From Bacteroidales bacterium UBA6192 (GTDB lineage: Bacteria; Bacteroidota; Bacteroidia; Bacteroidales; F082): a stretch of DNA of 64,000 nucleotides. The translations under genes were made by a program, and so were the position numbers. Numbering within the stretch: position 1 is the first letter of the stretch; each line of letters begins with the position of its first letter. This document shows, piece by piece, positions 50,432 to 59,507 of the stretch. The notes below the pieces were generated by a model that was not told the DNA's origin, ran no database searches, and worked only from the letters and a program-made list of their open reading frames with translations. Where the stretch lies: positions 1-64,000 of the forward strand of contig DITE01000035.1 of the NCBI GenBank assembly GCA_002422725.1, given 5' to 3'.

Positions 50432-52759
50432 ATGAGACTTTCCTTCCTTTCCCTTAGCCTGGTTCTGACTTTGAGTCTGGGCAATCTGATGGCCCAATCT
50501 GTAAAAATCGGTGACTGGCGAACACATCTCCCTTATCAAAAGATAATTGATGTTCAAGTAGTTGACCATCTTATTTATGCAGCCACTCCTTACGATCTGT
50601 TTGTTTATAACACTCAGGACTTTAGCATTAGCCTCATAAACAAAGTAAACGGATTAAGTGATATTGGTGTTGGTTCGATACGCTATAGCAGCAAATTCAA
50701 AACCATGATTGTTGCCTATAAAAACACGAATATTGACTTAATCAGAGAAGATGGCATAACCAATATCCGCGACATTAAGGACAAGGATCTTATTGGAAAC
50801 AAAATCATTAACAATGTTTTGTTATATGACAATTACGCCTACCTTGCCTGCGGTTTTGGTATTGTTGTGCTGAATCTCGAACGCAATGAAATTCATGACA
50901 CCTACCTGATCGGCCCTCAGGGTAGCTTCATCAATGTGAACGATATTGCTGTTTATGACAACCAGATATTTGCGGCAACCTCAAACGGCGTGTATTATGC
51001 CTCATTGGATAGTCCAAACCTGTCTGATTTCAACCAATGGACAAAGGATAACCGGCTTAAGCACCCCAGCCTGTCCTACAACCAGGCCGAAACATTCGCC
51101 GGCAAGCTTTTCATCAATTATAGCCGCAATGCATTCAATTCCGATACCATGTTTGTTTTCGACGGAAACAACTGGGATTACTTCAACAAGGAAAACACCT
51201 CGATCCATGCCATGATCAGGGCTGATGACGACAAGCTCTTGCTGGTCAACAATTACACCGTTCATGTTTTTGATGCTTCCCTCACCCTGATTCTGTCCAT
51301 TTACAGCCCCGAAGGCAAGGGCATCGAACCGCTGGCAGCTGATTTGGATGCTGTTGGTCAGGTTTGGATTGGAGATAAAAAAATTGGCCTGATCAAGGCT
51401 TTCAACAGTGGGTTTTCAGGCGAATTTATTATGCCCAACGGGCCGTCAACAACCAATGTTTACGAGCTTAAAGCACAGGGCGAGCAAGTTTGGGTAGCTT
51501 CGGGGGGAAGGGCCAGCAACTGGGCAAAACTCTATATGGTCGATGGGGTGTTTTCTTACGACGGGATGACCTGGAAAACACATAACCGAGCCAATACCCC
51601 TGCTTTTGATTCAATTTCTGACTTTGTGAGCGTTGCTATTGACCCCCTTTCGAACAAAGCCTTTATTGGCAGCTGGCAGGAAGGCGTGATCGAATTTACC
51701 GACAACGCACTGACCAATGTGTATTCGGTTGGAAACAGTAGCCTTCAGCCCTGGGTAGCCGACCCGAATCTGGTAAATATCAGTGGATTAGGCTTCGACA
51801 GCAACAACAACCTTTGGGTGGCCAACACCGGTGCCACCGACATCCTTTCGATGCGCAGCCCAAACGGCCAATGGCGTTCGTTCAACCTGGGTGCATCGGC
51901 CAGCGGAATCGACATCAGCAACATGATAGTTGACAAGAACAACTACAAATGGATTATCAGGCGCCAGGAAGGATTTATAATGGTTTTCAATGATAAAAAC
52001 ACCCACGACAACCCAGCCGACGATCAGGTGAAGATACTGACCTCGGCTGAAGGCGGAGGGAAAATCCCCGGAAACCAGGTTTTTTCGATGGCCGTTGACA
52101 ATGATGGGGCAGTTTGGGTTGGCACCGATGAAGGACCTGTTGTCTTTTACAGCCCTGAGAGAATGTTTCAGCAAGGCACTAATTTCGATGCACAGCAAAT
52201 CCTGGTGCCCAGAAATGATGGCACAGGTCAGGCTGACATCTTGCTCGGTAACGAAAAGATACTTGCCATAGCCGTTGACGGCTCCAACAAAAAATGGTTT
52301 GGGACCGAGAATGGAGTATTCCTGATGTCGAAAGATGGTCTTGAACAGATTCATTTTTTCAATACTGACAATAGCCCTTTGCTTTCAAACCTTGTCAACA
52401 GCATTGCCATTACCGATAATGGCGAGGTTTTCTTTGGAACCGGAAACGGAATTATATCTTTTAAAGGGATAGCCACACCAGGAGGGGAAACCAACAACGA
52501 AGTGTATGCCTATCCCAATCCTGTGAGGGAGAATTTTATTGGCCCTGTAGCAATCAAAGGACTTGTGCGCGATGCATTGATCAAAATTACCGACCTAAGC
52601 GGCAAACTTGTTTATGAAACAAAAGCCGAAGGGGGACAAGCCATCTGGGATGGTCATAACTTAAGCGGAGAAAAGGCAAAACCCGGGATTTATATGGTTT
52701 TTGTGAGCAACAGCGAAGGCCTCGAAACCCTCGTTACCAAAATCATGATGATGCGTTAA
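50432..52759 (+). CDS. porZ: T9SS accessory protein PorZ
   Basis: ATG 50432 gives the signal peptide MRLSFLSLSLVLTLSLGNLMAQ (an earlier TTG is less likely). The 775-residue protein has the PorZ opening IGDWRTHLPYQKIIDVQVV, then two propeller-like regions with 'two-component regulator propeller' blades (VNGLSDIGVGSIRY, NQVFSMAVDNDGAVWVGTDEG, VDGSNKKWFGTENGVF). The end is a T9SS sorting domain (VYAYPNPVRENFIGPVAI to LVTKIMMMR). PorZ is part of the surface attachment complex that delivers anionic lipopolysaccharide to T9SS cargo. The recO gene follows two bases later, a usual Bacteroidota order. Confidence 0.85.
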   Translation: MRLSFLSLSLVLTLSLGNLMAQSVKIGDWRTHLPYQKIIDVQVVDHLIYAATPYDLFVYNTQDFSISLINKVNGLSDIGVGSIRYSSKFKTMIVAYKNTNIDLIREDGITNIRDIKDKDLIGNKIINNVLLYDNYAYLACGFGIVVLNLERNEIHDTYLIGPQGSFINVNDIAVYDNQIFAATSNGVYYASLDSPNLSDFNQWTKDNRLKHPSLSYNQAETFAGKLFINYSRNAFNSDTMFVFDGNNWDYFNKENTSIHAMIRADDDKLLLVNNYTVHVFDASLTLILSIYSPEGKGIEPLAADLDAVGQVWIGDKKIGLIKAFNSGFSGEFIMPNGPSTTNVYELKAQGEQVWVASGGRASNWAKLYMVDGVFSYDGMTWKTHNRANTPAFDSISDFVSVAIDPLSNKAFIGSWQEGVIEFTDNALTNVYSVGNSSLQPWVADPNLVNISGLGFDSNNNLWVANTGATDILSMRSPNGQWRSFNLGASASGIDISNMIVDKNNYKWIIRRQEGFIMVFNDKNTHDNPADDQVKILTSAEGGGKIPGNQVFSMAVDNDGAVWVGTDEGPVVFYSPERMFQQGTNFDAQQILVPRNDGTGQADILLGNEKILAIAVDGSNKKWFGTENGVFLMSKDGLEQIHFFNTDNSPLLSNLVNSIAITDNGEVFFGTGNGIISFKGIATPGGETNNEVYAYPNPVRENFIGPVAIKGLVRDALIKITDLSGKLVYETKAEGGQAIWDGHNLSGEKAKPGIYMVFVSNSEGLETLVTKIMMMR

Positions 52760-52761
52760 AC

Positions 52762-53487
52762 ATGAGCACCCAAAGCCGTGGGATCATTTTCCAACAGGTA
52801 AAATACAACGACAAAAGCCTGATTGTCAAAATATATCTTGAAGAAACAGGTTTACAGTCCTTTCTTGTCAAAGGCGCAACAAACCGGTCGTCACGCTTCA
52901 AGCCAGCTCACTTTCAACCACTTTCGTTAGTCGAGCTCGTTTATAACCACCGTGCTAACAAGGATTTACAATTTCTTAATGACCTGATGATTCATGTGCA
53001 CTTTACCAGTTTGTATACCAATATGCAAAAAAGTGCTATGATATTGTTCATGAACGAATTATTGATCAAAACTGTTAAAGAACATGAGGCAAACCCTTCC
53101 TTGTTTGAATATCTGTTCCAGTCCATTCAGTGGCTCGATCTTGTTCAGGAAGATTTTCTCGATTTCCATCTGTACTTCGCCATTGAACTATCACGCCATC
53201 TTGGTTTTTATCCGAAAATAGATGAACATGGCAAAAATCAGGTATTTGATCTCATCGAAGGCATTTTCAAAGCTGAATTTCCTTCCCATCAATACTATAT
53301 CGGGCTTCCTTTTTCGGAGTATTTCGCACTATTATGCAAACCCAACCAGCAAACACCTGGCCAATTTGGCTTTGATAACCATATCAGGCGTATGCTTTTA
53401 CAACAAATTATCCTGTTCTACAGCTTGCATATCCCTGGTTTCAACGACATGAAGTCGCCCGATGTGCTTCGAATGGTTATGGGATGA
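52762..53487 (+). CDS. recO: DNA repair protein RecO
   Basis: The 241-residue protein starts with the RecO OB-fold: STQSRGIIFQQVKYNDKSLI, VKIYLEETGLQSFLVKGA and LVELVYNHRANKDLQFLNDL. The C-terminal helical domain follows (QSIQWLDLVQEDFLDFHLYFAIELSRHLGFYP). RecO anneals strands and loads RecA with RecR. Bacteroidota RecO lacks the zinc cysteines seen in some others, as here. It is coupled to porZ (two-base gap) and meets lipB end to end. Confidence 0.88.
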   Translation: MSTQSRGIIFQQVKYNDKSLIVKIYLEETGLQSFLVKGATNRSSRFKPAHFQPLSLVELVYNHRANKDLQFLNDLMIHVHFTSLYTNMQKSAMILFMNELLIKTVKEHEANPSLFEYLFQSIQWLDLVQEDFLDFHLYFAIELSRHLGFYPKIDEHGKNQVFDLIEGIFKAEFPSHQYYIGLPFSEYFALLCKPNQQTPGQFGFDNHIRRMLLQQIILFYSLHIPGFNDMKSPDVLRMVMG

Positions 53488-54180
53488 TTAAAATGCAAAG
53501 CGTGTTTTAAAAACTTGCCCAAACTCCATTTTAACAATTTGCTTAACCAGCTCAATATCTGCACTTTTTCCAAGTTCAGTTTCCAGCGAGGTAACACCCT
53601 TGTCAGTAAATCCACATGGGTTAATCATATGATAAAAGGATAGTTGTGTGTTGACATTAAATGCAAAGCCATGCATGGTAATTCCACGGCTTGCCCTAAC
53701 GCCAATGGCGCAAATTTTCCTCGCCTTTTGTGTATCTTCGGCATCGATCCAAACCCCGCTTGCACCTGTAAGCCTGCCTGATGAAATTCCAAAATGTTTG
53801 AGTGATCTGATAATGGTCTCTTCAAGCGAATAAACATAATCCTTTACGCCTAAACCGAAGGCTTCCAGATTAATAATCGGATAGCCAACAAGCTGACCCG
53901 GGCCATGATAGGTGATATCACCACCACGGTTGATCCGATAAAAGGAGGCTCCCTTAGCACGCAAATAATCCTCGTTAACAAGCAGGTTCTCTTGTTGACC
54001 ACTTTTACCAAGAGTGAAAACATGCGGATGCTCAACAAAAAGCAGATATCCCGAATAGGATTCATCTGATGTGTTTCGCCCTGTTCGCAAGCCCACCATT
54101 TCATCAAACAGTTTTTCCTGAAAATCCCAGGCCTGCTTGTAGTCCATTGAACCAATATCCTGAAACCTGATTGTATTCAT
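53488..54180 (-). CDS. lipB: Octanoyl-(acyl carrier protein):protein octanoyltransferase LipB
   Basis: The 230-residue protein contains the LipB motifs GYLLFVEHPHVFTLGKSG, YRINRGGDITYHGPGQLVGYP, GVKDYVYSLEE, GASGVWIDAEDTQKARKICAIGV (catalytic lysine region), and GITMHGFAFNVNTQLSFYHMINPCG with the catalytic cysteine in NPCG. It moves octanoate from ACP to the E2 and H proteins. lipA lies upstream in the same direction (15-base gap), so the pair makes lipoate. Its stop is next to that of the convergent recO. Confidence 0.93.
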   Translation of the reverse strand: MNTIRFQDIGSMDYKQAWDFQEKLFDEMVGLRTGRNTSDESYSGYLLFVEHPHVFTLGKSGQQENLLVNEDYLRAKGASFYRINRGGDITYHGPGQLVGYPIINLEAFGLGVKDYVYSLEETIIRSLKHFGISSGRLTGASGVWIDAEDTQKARKICAIGVRASRGITMHGFAFNVNTQLSFYHMINPCGFTDKGVTSLETELGKSADIELVKQIVKMEFGQVFKTRFAF

Positions 54181-54195
54181 TGTGGGTTTATTTGC

Positions 54196-55059
54196 TCACA
54201 GTATGTGCTTTTCAGCCTTGTAGGAGCTGCGCACCAAAGGGCCGCTTTCAACATGCCTGAAGCCCTTAAGTAAGCCTTGCTCTTCATAATAAGCAAACAC
54301 TTCGGGCGTAACGAATTCTTTTACAGGCAAATGATTCTGAGTAGGCTGCAGGTACTGGCCAATGGTCAAAACGCTAACACCCACAGCCCGCAGATCGTCC
54401 ATGGCTTCGAGTACTTCAGCTTGTGTTTCTCCCAAACCCAGCATAATTCCCGACTTGGTAATGATACCAGATGCTGCAATTGTTTGCAACACACTTAAAC
54501 TTAGATCATACTTTGCACGACTTCTCACCCAGGGTGTTATCCGGCGAACTGTTTCAATATTGTGCGAAATTACTTCAGGTTTCGCTGCAATGACTTGTGC
54601 AATCAACTCAGGCTTACCATCAAAATCGGGTATCAGCGTCTCAATGGTAGTTTCAGGACAACGTTCTTTAATTGCCCGAATAGTCATAGCCCAGATTTCC
54701 GCTCCACCATCTTTCAGATCGTCGCGGTCAACCGAAGTTAGTACACAGTGCTTCAGATTCATAAGTTTGACCGATTCGGCAACCCTTTCGGGCTCCTTCC
54801 AATCGACAGCAGAAGGTCGTCCGGTTTTAACATTACAAAATCCGCATGACCGCGTGCACACATCGCCCAGGATCATCAGGGTAGCAGTTCCCCTGCCCCA
54901 GCATTCATGCATATTGGGGCAATGTCCGCTGGTGCAGATGGTGTGCAGATTATGCTGTTCAACGATTTCTCTTACCTGGATATATGATTTGCCTGCAGGA
55001 ACCTTGGTTTTCAGCCACTCGGGCTTGCGAAGTATAGTGTTTGTGCGTTTTTCTTCCAT
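54196..55059 (-). CDS. lipA: Lipoyl synthase LipA
   Basis: From ATG 55059 the protein has 287 residues, close to the usual length. The upstream ATGs add 12-20 non-conserved residues and lie closer to or past the likely transcript start. It has both cluster motifs: the auxiliary set [15 protein letters not shown] and the radical [29 protein letters not shown] and the late arginine-serine ([10 protein letters not shown]) follow. It inserts two sulfurs into octanoyl chains. A -7 element at 55107-55114 is just upstream. Confidence 0.95.
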   Translation of the reverse strand: MEEKRTNTILRKPEWLKTKVPAGKSYIQVREIVEQHNLHTICTSGHCPNMHECWGRGTATLMILGDVCTRSCGFCNVKTGRPSAVDWKEPERVAESVKLMNLKHCVLTSVDRDDLKDGGAEIWAMTIRAIKERCPETTIETLIPDFDGKPELIAQVIAAKPEVISHNIETVRRITPWVRSRAKYDLSLSVLQTIAASGIITKSGIMLGLGETQAEVLEAMDDLRAVGVSVLTIGQYLQPTQNHLPVKEFVTPEVFAYYEEQGLLKGFRHVESGPLVRSSYKAEKHIL

Positions 55060-55106
55060 ATCTGTCTGAAGTGTCGATGCTTCTTTTCTAACCATCAATC
55101 TGCTGA

Positions 55107-55114
55107 CAAAAGTA
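55107..55114 (-). promoter_or_regulatory. Candidate lipAB promoter (-7 element)
   Basis: On the minus strand the element reads TACTTTTG (full match to TAnnTTTG), with TTTC 20 bases upstream (55135-55138, 3 of 4 to TTTG). Transcription would start near 55100. Confidence 0.4.
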
Positions 55115-55229
55115 CACAATCTTTATCTTGGAAAGAAAGCAGGTCTGTGAACCTGCTATTTCAAACTGCTTCTCCATTCAAAAATGTTCATTATGCGTAA
55201 TTTAGTATATGTTTATACAAAATTTGATA

Positions 55230-55237
55230 TATTTTTG
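55230..55237 (+). promoter_or_regulatory. Candidate -7 element of the C25 protease gene
   Basis: TATTTTTG matches TAnnTTTG and lies 36 bases before the chosen ATG at 55274. No clear -33 match is seen. Confidence 0.35.
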
Positions 55238-55273
55238 TCAGAATAGTACAAGTCATTGCATAAAAAATTCGTA

Positions 55274-58200
55274 ATGAAAAGGTATCCTTACTTTTTATTA
55301 TTATTACTCTTAACCGGCCTGCATGCTTTTGCTAAGGTTCAATTGACTGACATCAGGTATCCTGAAAATGCCGGTTCTCAGGGCCTTAAGATAGTTCAAA
55401 GCAACAATAACGGATTAACACTTGATTTTTCTTTATCCGGATTTTCCCTTAATTCTATCCTCGTTGAGGGTGAGACCATGCAAACCGTTCTGATGCCAGA
55501 GGCATTTTTGCCAAACAACGAAGGCTATCCCAATCTTCCCGGAATAAGCAAAATGATCGCGGTTCCAAAAGGAGCCGAAGTGATTTTAAAAATTAATGGA
55601 ATACGAACAGAAACTTACACGAATATCGCGGTAGCACCTGCTGCCCGTATCCCAAAAGACAATGAACCCGACATGCCCGAGCCTGTTAAAAATGCATTGG
55701 TTTACAACACGAATGCCCTTTATCCATCCAATCCGGTTAAACTCAGTGAGCCCATGACAGTGAGAGGGATGGATGTTGTAATGCTGGGTATTACTCCCTT
55801 TCAGTATAATCCAGTGACGAAAGAACTCATTGCCTACAAGGATATTGATATTTCGATTGAGTTCAGGGGAGTCAACGGACAATTTGGTGAGACCCGGCTC
55901 AGGAACCGCTGGTGGGATCCCATTTTGCAGGACATGATTCTCAATCAGAACGTGATCCCCTCAGTCGATTATTCAGTGGTAAATTCCAGATCGGAAGACA
56001 GCGATTTTGAATATCTGATTATTTCGCCCGATGATCCGGTATTCCTGCAATGGGCCGATTCCATCAGATTATTCAGAATAAGACAGGGAATCAGAACAGG
56101 CATCGTCACGACAATGCAAATTGGTGGAAATACAGTTTCTGCTATTGAGAATTACGTCAATAATGCCTATAACACCTGGGATATCCCCCCTGCTGCTGTT
56201 TTACTTCTTGGTGATTTTGGAAGCAGTGGCAGCTCCATCATATCCCCAATATATGATAATTACTGCGCATCAGACAATATTTTTGCTGATGTAAGCGGCA
56301 ACCATTTACCCGATATCGTTTTTGCCCGAATGACAGCACAAAATCCAGCCCATCTTGAGACTTATATCACAAAATTCCTGAAATACGAAAGAACCCCGCC
56401 GGTCAATCCATCATTTTATGACAATCCCATTACCGCTATGGGCTGGCAAACTGAGCGATGGTTTCAGTTGTGTTCAGAAATTGTCAATGGATTTTTCGAA
56501 TTCGAAAAAGGAAAATCCCCGGTCAGGGAAAATGCCATTTACTCAGGATCCCCATCAGGGGGAGTTTGGTCAACCGCTCAGAATACCCAAACGATCATCA
56601 ACTATTTTGGCGAAAGCGGATTGCAATACGTGCCAAATACACCAAACCATTTAACCGATTGGGGAGGAAATGCTACCCGGATCAATAACGACATCAACAG
56701 CGGGGCTTTTCTGCTGCAACACCGCGATCATGGAATGGAAACCGGTTGGGGCGAACCTGACTACAATAATTCAAATATTGGTGGAACGACCAATACAGAC
56801 CTGACTTTTGTTTTTTCAATTAACTGTTTGACAGGTAAATACAATCTTTCGGGTGAATGTTTTACAGAGGCTTTCCATAGGCACGAATTTGGTGCCTTAG
56901 GTCTGACAGCTGCAAGCGAGGTTTCTTACTCTTTTGTTAATGACACTTACGTTTGGGGATTGTACGACAATATGTGGCCTGAGTTTATGCCTGCTTACGG
57001 AACCACCCCCGAGTCGCGCGGAATGTTGCCCGCATTTGGCAATGCAGCAGGGAAGTATTTTTTAGCCCAGTCAAGCTGGCCTTACAACACCAATAATAAA
57101 ACTGTAACCTACCACCTGTTTCATCATCATGGCGATGCTTTCTCAACACTTTACTCTGAAGTGCCTCAAAATATGGTAATTGAACATGAAGAGGTTATCC
57201 TGAGCGGTCTGGGATTCTTTACTGTAAACGCTCCTCAGGGATCACTCATTTGCCTGAGTCTTGATGACGAAATTCTGGCAGTGGCTGATGGCAACGGACA
57301 AGCTCAGAACATTACTTTGCCCAATATAGCGCCTGGTTCAACGGTAAATTTGACCATTACAAAACCCAATTTTTATCGCTATGAACGTACGCTTGGTGTG
57401 ATACCTCCTGATGGTCCATATTGTATTTTCAATTCCTTTACGATCAATGATGAAATGGGGAATAACAACAGCCATGCTGAATACAATGAATTGGTCTACC
57501 TCAATGTGGCCATTAAGAATCTTGGATTAGAAACCGGAAACAATATCAATGTTAGCCTATCATCAACTGATGCAAATATCAGTATTGTTCAGGCAGAAAC
57601 AATCTATGATGAGATCGAGGCAGATTCAGTTAAAACTGTGGATAAAGGATTTTTAATCCGTTTTAACGACAACTATCCCAATCAGCATCAGGCAAAAATC
57701 TTTGTATATTCAACTAATGGGGAACACGAATGGAATAGTTATTTCTTTGTATCGGCCCGTTCCCCGAACATAAAAATCGGGCAATTGGTTGTTGATGACT
57801 CTGAAAACGGGAATAACAATGGAAGGCTTGATCCAGGTGAAACTGCAATCGTGAATGTTCAGGTCTACAACAACGGATACTCGCCTGCATTTCATTCTAC
57901 TGCCACCCTGAAATTCCTAAGTCAATATATCAGTCAATCATCTGAACTTTACTATATTGGAGACATCTGGATGCCTGAATCTATTTATCCAGCTTTTGAA
58001 GTGGAGGTTTCACCCAATGCACCCATTGGTTTAATGACTGAAATCAGTTTTCATGTCGAAAGTGGCGGATACAATGTGAGCAAATCATTCTTCCCGAAAA
58101 TCGGTCTTTATCGCGAAGATTGGGAGTCGGGTAACTTTAACTCATTCAACTGGCAACATTTTGGTTCAGTGCCATGGGAAATTTCCACTTCAAATCCATA

Positions 58201-59335
58201 TCAGGGTTTATATCACGCCAGATCAGGAGAAATTGCTGACGGGCAGAGTTCTTTGCTCAAGCTTACCTACAAAACCCTGATGAACGACAGTATTATTTTT
58301 CAACGCAAAGTTTCTTCTGAAGCTGAAGCTGATAAACTGAGGTTTTTCATTGATAACAATCAGGTTGCTTCCTGGTCGGGAATAAGTCAGGAATGGAGAC
58401 GTGAAGCATTTTATGTACCGGCCGGAAATCATACTTTCCAGTGGATGTATGAGAAAAATGGTTCCGGAAGCGATGGAACTGATTGTGGGTGGCTAGACAA
58501 CATCTATCTGCCATCTCCCTTGGTATCAACTGTTTTCGCCGGCAACGATGCAACAGTTTGCTCCAACGGTGTCTTTTATTGTAACCCCAGAGCTACAAAT
58601 GTCAAGACACTGGAGTGGACGACTTCCGGAGACGGAGTTTTCAATAATCCAACTGCCATGTATGCCGGCTACACTCCGGGCGCAAACGATCTGCAGTTTG
58701 GTTCTGTCAGCCTTACCTTGAACATTGTTGATCAAAGTAATCAGACATTCGATGATTCAATGATTCTTGCTTTCACAACAGCACCCGACCAGGCAACAGA
58801 ACCTTCAGGTCCGGCTATTATCGATCCATGGATTGAGAATTATAGCTGGTATTCAACTTCGCATGTTGAAGGCGCTACGATGTATTCCTGGGAAATTGAA
58901 CCCTCAACTGCCGGAATTATTATTGGGTTCGACACCTCGGCCATTGTCCTTTGGGATAATTCTTATGCAGGCAACGCATTGATAAAAGTTGCTGCATTAA
59001 ATAGTTGTGGACAGAGCGATTGGTCAACAGCTTTTGAAGTAATGGTTGATAACGATGTTTCTGTCAACAGTTTGCTGGTCGACAATATGTTAACTGTGTA
59101 TCCAAACCCGGTGAACAACAGCTTAAATGTTTCTTTACATTCAGATAAACCGGAACAATATGTAATTTCAATCACCAGTCAAACAGGCTCATGTGTTTAT
59201 AAAGCAGTTGGTACAACAAATTTAGGACGTACCGACCTCAAGATTGATCTGAGCAAAGAATCACAAGGTGTTTATTTACTCAACTTTGAAAGCCCTTCAA
59301 AAAAATCAGTGCAAAAACTTATACTGATGAAATAA
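55274..59335 (+). CDS. Gingipain-like C25 cysteine protease with T9SS sorting domain
   Basis: ATG 55274 opens a clean signal peptide (MKRYPYFLLLLLLTGLHAFA). The ~1353-residue protein has an N-terminal C25 propeptide-type region (to ~220, SKMIAVPKGAEVILK), then the peptidase domain with EYLIISPDDPVF, PDIVFARMTAQN and the catalytic pair H486 in QHRDHGMETGW and C518 in SINCLTGKYN. Several beta-sandwich domains and a 'MAM-like' stretch (GLYREDWESGNF) follow, then a T9SS sorting domain (VYPNPVNNSLNVSL to VQKLILMK). It is exported and digests proteins outside the cell. Confidence 0.85.
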   Translation: MKRYPYFLLLLLLTGLHAFAKVQLTDIRYPENAGSQGLKIVQSNNNGLTLDFSLSGFSLNSILVEGETMQTVLMPEAFLPNNEGYPNLPGISKMIAVPKGAEVILKINGIRTETYTNIAVAPAARIPKDNEPDMPEPVKNALVYNTNALYPSNPVKLSEPMTVRGMDVVMLGITPFQYNPVTKELIAYKDIDISIEFRGVNGQFGETRLRNRWWDPILQDMILNQNVIPSVDYSVVNSRSEDSDFEYLIISPDDPVFLQWADSIRLFRIRQGIRTGIVTTMQIGGNTVSAIENYVNNAYNTWDIPPAAVLLLGDFGSSGSSIISPIYDNYCASDNIFADVSGNHLPDIVFARMTAQNPAHLETYITKFLKYERTPPVNPSFYDNPITAMGWQTERWFQLCSEIVNGFFEFEKGKSPVRENAIYSGSPSGGVWSTAQNTQTIINYFGESGLQYVPNTPNHLTDWGGNATRINNDINSGAFLLQHRDHGMETGWGEPDYNNSNIGGTTNTDLTFVFSINCLTGKYNLSGECFTEAFHRHEFGALGLTAASEVSYSFVNDTYVWGLYDNMWPEFMPAYGTTPESRGMLPAFGNAAGKYFLAQSSWPYNTNNKTVTYHLFHHHGDAFSTLYSEVPQNMVIEHEEVILSGLGFFTVNAPQGSLICLSLDDEILAVADGNGQAQNITLPNIAPGSTVNLTITKPNFYRYERTLGVIPPDGPYCIFNSFTINDEMGNNNSHAEYNELVYLNVAIKNLGLETGNNINVSLSSTDANISIVQAETIYDEIEADSVKTVDKGFLIRFNDNYPNQHQAKIFVYSTNGEHEWNSYFFVSARSPNIKIGQLVVDDSENGNNNGRLDPGETAIVNVQVYNNGYSPAFHSTATLKFLSQYISQSSELYYIGDIWMPESIYPAFEVEVSPNAPIGLMTEISFHVESGGYNVSKSFFPKIGLYREDWESGNFNSFNWQHFGSVPWEISTSNPYQGLYHARSGEIADGQSSLLKLTYKTLMNDSIIFQRKVSSEAEADKLRFFIDNNQVASWSGISQEWRREAFYVPAGNHTFQWMYEKNGSGSDGTDCGWLDNIYLPSPLVSTVFAGNDATVCSNGVFYCNPRATNVKTLEWTTSGDGVFNNPTAMYAGYTPGANDLQFGSVSLTLNIVDQSNQTFDDSMILAFTTAPDQATEPSGPAIIDPWIENYSWYSTSHVEGATMYSWEIEPSTAGIIIGFDTSAIVLWDNSYAGNALIKVAALNSCGQSDWSTAFEVMVDNDVSVNSLLVDNMLTVYPNPVNNSLNVSLHSDKPEQYVISITSQTGSCVYKAVGTTNLGRTDLKIDLSKESQGVYLLNFESPSKKSVQKLILMK

Positions 59336-59365
59336 TTAGATAGCTGATTTAAAGTGATTTTCATG

Positions 59366-59398
59366 AATAGCCAAGCTTCAAACCGGAGGTTGGCTATT
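59366..59398 (+). terminator. Terminator after the C25 protease gene
   Basis: AATAGCCAA and TTGGCTATT form a nine-pair stem with a 15-base loop, 30 bases past the stop, followed by GCTTTTG. The T tail is weak. Confidence 0.55.
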
Positions 59399-59507
59399 GC
59401 TTTTGAAAATGCTTATGTCAGGCATATTTAACCGTTTTGAATGAAAACATCTTGACATTAACCTCTTTATCATTACTTTTACACCTTGATATAAATTGAT
59501 TCCATTT